The translations under genes and the position numbers were made by a program. Below are positions 57,342-64,000 of a stretch of DNA of 64,000 nt, in pieces (position 1 is the stretch's first letter; every line of letters starts with the position of its first letter). The notes below the pieces were generated by a model. The model did no database searches and was not told the origin of the DNA. It saw only the letters and a list, made by a program, of their open reading frames with translations. The stretch comes from SUG1106 sp051883095. GTDB lineage: Bacteria; Bacillota; Clostridia; Peptostreptococcales; Anaerovoracaceae. The stretch lies in NCBI GenBank assembly GCA_051883095.1, contig JBJETB010000024.1, positions 9,621 through 73,620 on the forward strand, given 5' to 3'.

Positions 57342-58382
57342 CTACCGGCGACTGTAGGCCCATTTACCAACCAGAACCTGAATTATGCCGGCAGCGGGGA
57401 CTGCCAGAAGCATGCCTGTGATTCCCCAAAAGTAGCCTGCAATACTGACTGCCAGAAGTACAAAGAGAGGATGAAGGCCTGTTGTTGCTCCGACGATTTT
57501 AGGATAAATATAGTTGGAATCAAGCTGCTGGACGAGAAATAAACCGATGACGACCATAAAACCCTGGGTGGGTCCGTGATCAAAGAAGGCAGCTAGAAAA
57601 GCGGGAACCATGCCGAAAAAAGGACCGAAATACGGCACTATGTTGAGAATTCCACCTATTATTCCTATTATAACGGCGAATTTTACCTTGAAGAGTGTCA
57701 GCACCAGAGAAGAAAGAAAGGCAACTATAAGGCTATCTACCAGAGCCCCTTTTATGAATGTTGCCAGCACAGAATTAATCTGACTCATAGTCTCGCTTAT
57801 AATTCCGTGATGCTTTTGCCTGAGAGTGAGGGCAAGGAATTTTTCCCAAAGACCTATGAAATATTCTTTGTCCTTAAGAAGGTAGACTGCTGCTGCTGCA
57901 CCGATAAAGAAGCTGATAAGGCCTCCTGTCACCGAAGAGAGAGTATCCAGCATGGCAGACAGGGAAAATTTTGAAAGCAGGTTGCTTCGAAGGCTGCTGA
58001 TAGCTGCATCGGCATCCGTTCCATTGTCAGTAAGGCCTGAAAGATGTTCCGAAGCAAAGTCACTTACAGCAGAAATCGCATCCTCAAAATAGGCAGAAAC
58101 CAGGTCTGCAGTGGACTCAAGACCTCCCGACGGAAGAGCACCCAGGATGAGCACCACAAATCCGTATAGAAGACCGGAAAGACATGCTGCAGTGAGACAG
58201 TAAGTAATGAAAATGGACAGTACTCTGCTCTTCAGCCTTTCCTCAAACCAGCTTACTGCAGGATTGAGAAGATAGGCGATGATAAGACCGATAATAAGAG
58301 GCGAAAACGCTTTTGCCGCCGTTCCCAGAATTCCCGTCAGGGCTGAGGCTGTTTCAAATAAAAAATTATCCATAGTGGTCAT
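57342..58382 (-). CDS. AI-2E family transporter-like membrane protein
   Basis: This 346-residue protein has about eight helices and belongs to the AI-2E/PerM family. FSPLIIGLIIAYLLNPAVSWFEERL at the N-terminus, an extracytoplasmic region (about 85-140), VIIGIIGGILNIVPYFGPFFGMVPAFLAA and LHPLFVLLAVSIAGYFWGITGMLLAVP are typical. Members include TqsA-like and Na+/H+ antiporter-like proteins, so the substrate is open. AAGGAG lies 2 bases from ATG 58382 and 11 from an in-frame ATG at 58373; the true start could be either. Monocistronic. Confidence 0.87.
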   Translation of the reverse strand: MTTMDNFLFETASALTGILGTAAKAFSPLIIGLIIAYLLNPAVSWFEERLKSRVLSIFITYCLTAACLSGLLYGFVVLILGALPSGGLESTADLVSAYFEDAISAVSDFASEHLSGLTDNGTDADAAISSLRSNLLSKFSLSAMLDTLSSVTGGLISFFIGAAAAVYLLKDKEYFIGLWEKFLALTLRQKHHGIISETMSQINSVLATFIKGALVDSLIVAFLSSLVLTLFKVKFAVIIGIIGGILNIVPYFGPFFGMVPAFLAAFFDHGPTQGFMVVIGLFLVQQLDSNYIYPKIVGATTGLHPLFVLLAVSIAGYFWGITGMLLAVPAAGIIQVLVGKWAYSRR

Positions 58383-58568
58383 TTCTCCTTAAAATAGTAT
58401 TATATGAACACGGTAAAATTATGTGGGATGTGGAAAAACCGGCTTTTTAAAATATGCATTGAATATCAAAATCACATGAAAGTTTTGAATCTCCGTATTT
58501 GTTGAAAACATGGGGATTCAGCGGTTTGGATGTATTGAAAAAAATGCATGAAAAATAGAAAAAAATGT

Positions 58569-58597
58569 TTGACTATACTGTATACGCGGTATATTAT
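58569..58597 (+). promoter_or_regulatory. sigma-A promoter of pflB
   Basis: TTGACT (58569-58574), 17-base spacer, TATTAT (58592-58597). Confidence 0.75.
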
Positions 58598-58631
58598 TGA
58601 TATGTAAAACTGATGTAGATATTTCGACAGA

Positions 58632-58678
58632 ATTCCCGAGGGAATAATTTTTTCGGCCGAAATTGTATACATTATACA
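58632..58678 (+). promoter_or_regulatory. pflB leader with three palindromes
   Basis: ATTCC-CGAG-GGAAT (58632-58645) is followed by A/T with a T-run; then come ATTTCGGCCGAAAT (58650-58663) and TGTATA-CAT-TATACA (58664-58678). These may be attenuator and operator elements. The remaining part of the 343-base gap before pflB holds no gene. Confidence 0.5.
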
Positions 58679-58725
58679 TACATTTATAAAACACTATTGT
58701 TATATTACTAGGAGGAACACAAATA

Positions 58726-60957
58726 ATGCGCAAAGAGTGGGAAGGCTTTGTCCCTGGTTCATGGACAGAGCAGATTGACGTGGAAGAATTCATCAGACTT
58801 AACTATCATCCGTATGATGGGGATGACAGTTTCCTTGCGGGACCGACAGAAAGAACCAAGGAATGCTATCAGAGGGTACAGGAACTGCTGGTTGCAGAGA
58901 GAAAAGCAGGCGGTACTTTAAAGGTTGACGCAAGCAGAATCATGAGAATCAATGCCTTTGAACCGGGCTATATCGTACCGGGCAAGGACATCATCGTCGG
59001 TCTTCAGACAGATGAACCGCTTAAGAGAGGTATCTGTCCTTTCGGCGGAATCAAAATGGTAAGAGAGGAAGTTGCTGAGTACGGCGAAAAGCTTCCTGAA
59101 GAAATAGATAAGATGTTCGATTATGTGACAACACATAACGACGGCGTTTTCAAGGCATATTCCAAGGAAATGAGACAGGTAAGACACCTTGGCTTTATTA
59201 CAGGCCTTCCTGATGCATACGGCAGAGGAAGAATCATCGGTGACTACAGAAGAGCTGCTCTTTACGGTATTGATCACCTCATAGCAGAGAAGGAAAAAGA
59301 TCACGAAATGATCTCTTCAAGACACGTTATGAATGAAGAAAACATCAGAACTGCTGAAGAAGTTTCAAACGAAATCGTGGCTCTGAAGGAAATCAAGAAG
59401 ATGGCAGCAAGTTACGGATATGATATCTCCGGACCTGCCAAGGACGTTAAAGAAGCAATTCAGTGGACATATTTTGCATACCTTGCAGGTATCAAGGAAG
59501 AAAACGGCGCTGCAATGTCAATCGGAAGAACTTCCACTTTCATCGACATCTATGCTGAAAGAGACCTTGCCAACGGCGTATACACAGAAGAACAGATTCA
59601 GGAATTCGTTGATGACTATATCCTGAAGCTGAGAGTTGCAAGACACTTAAGAACAAACGAGTACAACGAATTATTTGGCGGAGATCCTATGTGGATTACA
59701 GAAGGTATCGGCGGTGTAGGAATGGACGGAAGACACAAGGTAACCAAGAACTCCTACAGAGTACTCCAGACATTATACAACTTAGGACCGGCACCGGAGC
59801 CGAACCTGACAGTTTTATGGTCAGAAAAGCTTCCTGAACCTTTCAAGAAGTTCTGTGCTCAGGTTTCAATCGACACTGACTCAATTCAGTACGAAAATGA
59901 TGATAAGATGAGACCGACATACGGTGAAGACTACTCCATCGCATGCTGCGTATCAGCTATCCAGATGGGACAGCAGATGCAGTTCTTCGGAGCAAGATGC
60001 AACCTGGCCAAGATTCTTCTTTTAGGATTAAACGGCGGTATTGATGAGAGAACAGGTGAGCACGTAGGTCCTCAGATGGAACCTGTCGGAGACGGACCTA
60101 TCGACTACGAAGACGCATGGAAGAGATTCAACATCTACCTTGAATGGCTCTGCGAATTATATGTTAACATCATGAATATTATTCACTTCATGCACGACAA
60201 GTATGACTTCGAAAGATCTCAGATGGCTTTCCTCAACTCAGAGGTTAAGAGACTTATGGCGTTCGGTGTTGCAGGTTTCTCTGTAGCTGCTGACTCCTTA
60301 TCAGCTATCAAGTATGCAAAGGTTTACCCTATCAGAGACGAAAAAGGCGTAATTGTTGACTTCAGAACTGAAGGTGACTTCCCTAAGTATGGTAACGATG
60401 ATGACAGAGTAGACGAAATCGCAGTCAGAATTTCAGAGAGAACAATTGAAGAATTAAGAAAGCACCCTACATACAGAAACGCTGTACATACTTTATCAGT
60501 ATTGACAATCACTTCAAACGTAATGTACGGTAAGAAGACAGGTAATACTCCTGACGGAAGAAGAGCAGGTACTCCGTTCGCTCCTGGTGCAAACCCGATG
60601 CACGAAAGAGACAGCCACGGTGCAGTTGCTTCACTTAACTCCGTATCCAAGATTGACTGGGATACATGTCAGGATGGAGTTTCAAACACATTCTCCATCA
60701 CTCCTGAAGCATTAGGCAAGGACAGAGAATCAAGGAAGGAAACTCTTGTTGGATTATTAACAGGTTACTTCAACAGAGGAGCTCACCACCTGAACGTTAA
60801 CGTTCTTAACAGAAGCCTCCTTGAGGATGCTTACGAAAATCCTGAAAAGTATCCTAACCTGACAGTCAGAGTATCAGGCTATGCAGTAAGATTCAACGCG
60901 TTGTCAAAGAACCACCAGAAGGAAGTTATCGCAAGAACCTTCCACCAGGGAATCTAA
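58726..60957 (+). CDS. pflB: pyruvate formate-lyase
   Basis: The 743-residue glycyl-radical enzyme converts pyruvate and CoA to formate and acetyl-CoA. The active-site Cys-Cys pair is in SIACCVSAIQ, and the radical Gly718 is in RVSGYAVRF near the C-terminus. NTPDGRRAGTPFAPGANPMHERD is a PFL-type hallmark that separates it from diol dehydratases and TMA lyases. Strong codon bias indicates high expression. AGGAGG precedes the ATG. Its activase gene follows after 127 bases. Confidence 0.97.
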   Translation: MRKEWEGFVPGSWTEQIDVEEFIRLNYHPYDGDDSFLAGPTERTKECYQRVQELLVAERKAGGTLKVDASRIMRINAFEPGYIVPGKDIIVGLQTDEPLKRGICPFGGIKMVREEVAEYGEKLPEEIDKMFDYVTTHNDGVFKAYSKEMRQVRHLGFITGLPDAYGRGRIIGDYRRAALYGIDHLIAEKEKDHEMISSRHVMNEENIRTAEEVSNEIVALKEIKKMAASYGYDISGPAKDVKEAIQWTYFAYLAGIKEENGAAMSIGRTSTFIDIYAERDLANGVYTEEQIQEFVDDYILKLRVARHLRTNEYNELFGGDPMWITEGIGGVGMDGRHKVTKNSYRVLQTLYNLGPAPEPNLTVLWSEKLPEPFKKFCAQVSIDTDSIQYENDDKMRPTYGEDYSIACCVSAIQMGQQMQFFGARCNLAKILLLGLNGGIDERTGEHVGPQMEPVGDGPIDYEDAWKRFNIYLEWLCELYVNIMNIIHFMHDKYDFERSQMAFLNSEVKRLMAFGVAGFSVAADSLSAIKYAKVYPIRDEKGVIVDFRTEGDFPKYGNDDDRVDEIAVRISERTIEELRKHPTYRNAVHTLSVLTITSNVMYGKKTGNTPDGRRAGTPFAPGANPMHERDSHGAVASLNSVSKIDWDTCQDGVSNTFSITPEALGKDRESRKETLVGLLTGYFNRGAHHLNVNVLNRSLLEDAYENPEKYPNLTVRVSGYAVRFNALSKNHQKEVIARTFHQGI

Positions 60958-61021
60958 CAGAGAAACCAATACTTAAGCGTTTAATTCAATTTCCTTGATA
61001 AAATATAAAATGTAAACCGTG

Positions 61022-61050
61022 CGAGGTGCTTGCAGAATGTGAGCACCTCG
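61022..61050 (+). other. hairpin between pflB and pflA
   Basis: CGAGGTGCT (61022-61030) pairs with AGCACCTCG (61042-61050) with no T-run. It may protect the pflB message or reduce pflA expression relative to pflB. Confidence 0.55.
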
Positions 61051-61084
61051 TGCGCTATCCATCAAGGGGAGGAGAAAGGAAAGC

Positions 61085-61837
61085 ATGAAAGGAAGAATTC
61101 ATTCCATAGAAACATTTGGAGCTGTCGATGGGCCGGGAATAAGAACTGTGTTTTTTATGCAGGGCTGTCCGGCAAGATGTCTCTACTGCCATAATCCGGA
61201 CTCCTGGGAGGTAAACCGGGGAGAGGACATAGAAATTGATGAAATCGTCCACTGGGCTGTAAGAGGTATGCCGTACTACGGGAAAAAGGGCGGCGTCACC
61301 TTCAGCGGAGGGGAGCCTCTCATGCAAGGGGAGTTCCTGGTTGAGGCTATGGAGGCGTTACACGACAAAGGTATAAACTGTGCTATAGATACCAGCGGAA
61401 CATATATTGACTGTTACAGTGAAGGGGCCATAGCAAACTGCGATCTGGTGCTTCTGGACATCAAACATCCTGATCCTGAAAGGTTTAAAATTATCACCGG
61501 CAGAGAGCAGAGCACTCTTTTTGAGATAATAGACCTTATAAACGGTTATGATAAGCATGTGTGGATAAGAAATGTGGTAGTGCCGGATATCAACGATACA
61601 GAAGAGGATATAGAGGCTTTAAACGCCTTTATAAGCCGTATAAAACATATTGATAAGGTGGAACTGCTTGGATATCACACCATGGCCGTGGACAAATACG
61701 GAAAGCTGGGAATAACCTACAGACTCAAGGGAGTTCCTCCAATGGACGGAGAAAAGCTTAATCATCTAAGAGAGTTCGTATGTCTGCCGACAGATGCAGT
61801 CAGCCAGATTACTATCGATAAAAACAGAAACAAATGA
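61085..61837 (+). CDS. pflA: pyruvate formate-lyase activating enzyme
   Basis: This 250-residue radical-SAM enzyme installs the glycyl radical on PflB. The cluster motif is CPARCLYC (Cys-x3-Cys-x2-Cys) within the N-terminal IETFGAVDGPGIRTVFFMQGC context typical of PFL activases. GGVTFSGGEPLMQGEF binds S-adenosylmethionine, and DIKHPDPERFKIITG follows. There is no extra ferredoxin insert, so it is the short PflA type rather than the activases of other glycyl-radical enzymes. GGGGAGGAGAAAGGAAAG precedes the ATG. Confidence 0.96.
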   Translation: MKGRIHSIETFGAVDGPGIRTVFFMQGCPARCLYCHNPDSWEVNRGEDIEIDEIVHWAVRGMPYYGKKGGVTFSGGEPLMQGEFLVEAMEALHDKGINCAIDTSGTYIDCYSEGAIANCDLVLLDIKHPDPERFKIITGREQSTLFEIIDLINGYDKHVWIRNVVVPDINDTEEDIEALNAFISRIKHIDKVELLGYHTMAVDKYGKLGITYRLKGVPPMDGEKLNHLREFVCLPTDAVSQITIDKNRNK

Positions 61838-61850
61838 TACCATACCGGTA

Positions 61851-61884
61851 AAAAGCCCTCGAAATTTTTTTCGAGGGCTTTTAA
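61851..61884. terminator. bidirectional terminator after pflA
   Basis: AAAAGCCCTCGA (61851-61862) pairs with TCGAGGGCTTTT (61871-61882). It separates pflA from the convergent nhaC. Confidence 0.87.
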
Positions 61885-61935
61885 AATTCTTTTATTTAAC
61901 TTTTAATTTTTAAATATATGTATCTCAGATTGAGA

Positions 61936-63414
61936 TTAAGCTTCCATAGCCTTTAATGCAGCCTGCTTTTCAGCTTCTCTTTCTTCTAAGATTCTGGCGT
62001 ATTCTTCGTCTGTCATCTTAACCATTGAAATTCCTGTGAAGCCGTAGAAAATTGATACTAACGGATTCAGCCAGTTAAGGATTGCAAACGGAGCATATCC
62101 TCCCTTGCCCCACTGAGGGCACTGTAAGAACTTGCTCATTGTAGCACCGCAGGTGTTCCAAGGAATGAAGTTTGAAGTGATTGTACCGGAGTCTTCCAGA
62201 CATCTTGACAGGTTCTTCGGAGCCAGCTTGAGGTCTTCGAATGCTTCCTTGTACATTCTTCCCGGAAGGATGATTGCCAGGTACTGGTCGGAGCAGAGTG
62301 CATTTACGATGATGCAGGAAAGGATTGTTACCAGTACCAGACCGCCTCTTGTGCCTCTTGCCAGCTTAAGAAGTGCGCCTGCGATGGAACCCATGATTCC
62401 TGTGCAGTCTACGATACCGCCGAATACCATTGCGCAGAGGATAAGTGAAATTGTCCACATCATACCCTGCATACCGTCTGATGTAAGCAGTGAGCCAAGC
62501 TCAGCTATAACATCGCTTGCATCTTCAGGGATATCTACGCCAACGCCGTAGTTTAAAATGTATGGTACGGATTTCAGACTATTGCCCTGCATAGGGAAGA
62601 ACGGAAGTCCGAGAACAACGCCGCCGATTAATGAAGGAAGTGCAGGAAGCTTTAATGCTACTGCCACGATTACGAATAAAGGTGCAATGAGGCAAAGCAA
62701 GCTTACATTGTAGTTGTCAGTAATGAATCCTAAGATTTCATCAATTGTTGATAAGTCTGCTGCGCCGCTGCTGCTGTTAGTGAATCCGAGAACCAGATAA
62801 ATAACTAATGCGATTACAAGTGACGGGCCTGTAGTCCATATCATGTGCTTGATATGATCGAACAGTGTAGCACCTGCTACTGCAGGAGCAAGGTTGGTAG
62901 TATCGGAAAGCGGTGACATCTTGTCTCCGAAATATGCACCGGATACTACAGCACCAGCTGTCATGTAAGCCGGGAATCCAAGAGCAGTACCTACACCGAT
63001 AAGTGCAACACCCATGGAACCAGCTGTTGACCATGATGAACCTGTAGCTAATGATACGATTGAGCAAAGCAGGCAAGCGGTAAACAGGAATACGCTCGGA
63101 GCGATAACCTTGATACCGTAGTACATCATTGAAGGAACAACGCCGCCTGCCATCCAGGAACCGAGCATTAAACCTACAACTGCCAGAATCAGGATAGCCT
63201 GCATTGTTCTGTTGATAGCAGCCAGGATACCCTGTTCCATGTACGACCATTTCCAGCCGTTAAGCATTGCGATGATAGCTGCGAATGCTCCAGCGAAGAT
63301 AAGGGAAACGTGAGCTTCACCGGCATCTTCGTCGATCCTAACGCCCCAGAAGATAAGTGCAACCAGCACTACCATTACTAAGAGGCATTGCCACATAGGA
63401 ATCTTTTTACCCAT
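61936..63414 (-). CDS. nhaC: NhaC family Na+/H+ antiporter
   Basis: This 492-residue membrane protein has about twelve helices and resembles NhaC. ATGSSWSTAGSMGVALIGVGTALGFP, AYFGDKMSPLSDTTNLAPAVAG (the conserved acidic core) and EDSGTITSNFIPWNTCGATMS are the main family signatures. It probably exchanges cytoplasmic Na+ for protons, or an organic acid as in malate/lactate relatives. With the Na+-decarboxylase operon it points to Na+ bioenergetics. AAGGAGG precedes the ATG, and a consensus promoter with a palindrome at the start site lies upstream. Confidence 0.92.
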   Translation of the reverse strand: MGKKIPMWQCLLVMVVLVALIFWGVRIDEDAGEAHVSLIFAGAFAAIIAMLNGWKWSYMEQGILAAINRTMQAILILAVVGLMLGSWMAGGVVPSMMYYGIKVIAPSVFLFTACLLCSIVSLATGSSWSTAGSMGVALIGVGTALGFPAYMTAGAVVSGAYFGDKMSPLSDTTNLAPAVAGATLFDHIKHMIWTTGPSLVIALVIYLVLGFTNSSSGAADLSTIDEILGFITDNYNVSLLCLIAPLFVIVAVALKLPALPSLIGGVVLGLPFFPMQGNSLKSVPYILNYGVGVDIPEDASDVIAELGSLLTSDGMQGMMWTISLILCAMVFGGIVDCTGIMGSIAGALLKLARGTRGGLVLVTILSCIIVNALCSDQYLAIILPGRMYKEAFEDLKLAPKNLSRCLEDSGTITSNFIPWNTCGATMSKFLQCPQWGKGGYAPFAILNWLNPLVSIFYGFTGISMVKMTDEEYARILEEREAEKQAALKAMEA

Positions 63415-63460
63415 AATAAGTCCTCCTTAATAATATTAAGTTAAATAAATAAAGAATGAT

Positions 63461-63474
63461 GTGCCAACTGGCAC
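63461..63474. promoter_or_regulatory. 14-bp palindrome at the nhaC start site
   Basis: GTGCCA-AC-TGGCAC lies just downstream of the nhaC -10 element, so it overlaps the predicted start of transcription; candidate repressor operator. Confidence 0.6.
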
Positions 63475-63481
63475 TAGCAAT

Positions 63482-63510
63482 ATTATATTCTTTTGCCAAA
63501 GATTTGTCAA
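63482..63510 (-). promoter_or_regulatory. consensus sigma-A promoter of nhaC
   Basis: On the minus strand TTGACA (63510-63505), a 17-base spacer and TATAAT (63487-63482): a perfect consensus pair. Confidence 0.88.
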
Positions 63511-63740
63511 CAAAATTAAAAGAAATGTGAAGAAAAAGTGAAGAAAACACATACAATCGACAAAAAACAGGCGGGCAAAAAGTAATGACGAGTGTTCTTT
63601 ATTTAAGCACCAACAATGACGTCGGAAGAAGAATCAGGACGACTCGTTCCGGAACGCGGTCAAAAGTACTTTAAATATTGTTATATATAATGAAGGAAAA
63701 ATCCGAATCAAAATTATTTGAAAAAAATGCGAAAAATGTG

Positions 63741-63769
63741 TTGACAGAAAGAGCAAAGGGTGGTAATAT
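63741..63769 (+). promoter_or_regulatory. tandem rRNA-type promoter P1
   Basis: TTGACA (63741-63746), 17 bases, TAATAT (63764-63769), with an A/T-rich upstream stretch. The 220 bases before it hold no gene. Confidence 0.85.
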
Positions 63770-63857
63770 AGTCAAGCTGTCGCAAACAGCGGCGAATTAC
63801 CACATAAACACTGCTTGTCGAGCTGAAAGAAAACTTTAAAAAAAGTTAAAAAAGTGC

Positions 63858-63886
63858 TTGACAGGAGACGGAAAGGGTGGTAATAT
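63858..63886 (+). promoter_or_regulatory. tandem rRNA-type promoter P2
   Basis: TTGACA (63858-63863), 17 bases, TAATAT (63881-63886). The sequence AAGGGTGGTAATATAGTC and the following AAGCTGTCG are shared with P1, 117 bases upstream. Confidence 0.87.
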
Positions 63887-63979
63887 AGTCAAGCTGTCGG
63901 AAATAACCGGCGCGAAAACAGCACATAAAAGAGAGTCTTCTGAGGCTCGAAAAACTTTGAAAAAAGTTTAAAAAAGTGC

Positions 63980-64000
63980 TTGACAGAAACGAGCACGTGT
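63980..64000 (+). promoter_or_regulatory. third tandem promoter, cut by the window edge
   Basis: AAAAAAGTGCTTGACAG precedes as in P2; TTGACA is at 63980-63985. The -10 would lie at about 64003, outside the window. Spacing from P2 is 122 bases. Confidence 0.7.

Noticed and set aside
58726..60957. Choline TMA-lyase or glycerol dehydratase instead of PFL
   Set aside because: The adjacent Cys-Cys pair and the short PflA-type activase identify pyruvate formate-lyase.
61936..63414. Na+ or fluoride riboswitch before nhaC
   Set aside because: The leader from the consensus promoter is only about 60 bases and shows just a short palindrome.

Overview
The window reads as chromosome of a strictly anaerobic, low-to-mid GC, amino-acid-fermenting Firmicute of class Clostridia, probably near the Anaerovoracaceae/Eubacteriales family XIII. 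This is an inference from gene content: spoIIID, a Trp T-box, a preQ1-I riboswitch, arginine deiminase genes, pyruvate formate-lyase, a biotin-dependent Na+-decarboxylase operon, and a close homologue of clostridial 4-hydroxybutyryl-CoA dehydratase. No rRNA, tRNA, prophage, CRISPR array or insertion sequence is visible. The last 260 bases carry tandem rRNA-type promoters, so an rrn operon probably begins just past the right edge.

Layout, left part (1-30 kb): a DUF4956/VTC polyphosphate-polymerase-like pair; EcsC; a preQ1-controlled queT with a mini ferredoxin-thioredoxin-reductase-like protein and a 2-hydroxyacid dehydrogenase; small redox and membrane genes; a six-gene operon (7.3-13.0 kb) that combines 12S-like and 5S-like carboxyltransferases, a biotin carrier, OadG-like and OadB-like membrane subunits and an aminotransferase, followed by an Lrp-type regulator; an ECF sigma/anti-sigma pair leading into an FtsX-type ABC transporter; threonine aldolase, SpoIIID, MATE, VanY and a Phd/RelE-type toxin-antitoxin pair; a BceAB-like transporter divergent from an Agr-type two-component system; and a LysO-like exporter.

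Middle part (30-49 kb): a tryptophan T-box before trpXYZ-type ABC genes; an acyl-CoA synthetase; then the most unusual locus (35.8-42.9 kb). There an AtoE-like short-chain fatty acid transporter, a PAS/sigma-54 activator, two BKACE (DUF849) enzymes flanking an AbfD-type dehydratase, and an XRE-desulfoferrodoxin fusion lie together, with sigma-54 promoters and a 23-bp palindromic candidate enhancer. A glycosyltransferase-polysaccharide deacetylase fusion plus a flippase-like membrane protein, an array of 97-bp tandem repeats, mreB, a THUMP methyltransferase and a MocR-like regulator that lacks its PLP lysine follow.

Right part (50-64 kb): catabolic arcBAC faces biosynthetic argGH. Next to argGH sits an intact argH-like gene from which the catalytic segments are missing; it shares promoter and ARG-box architecture with argG. 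Then come an AI-2E family protein, pflB-pflA, an NhaC antiporter and the tandem rrn-type promoters. Overall the genes describe fermentation of amino acids and short acids, with Na+ as coupling ion (decarboxylase pump and NhaC) and ATP from arginine. Many starts were moved inward from the longest frame because a Shine-Dalgarno sequence points to an internal ATG.
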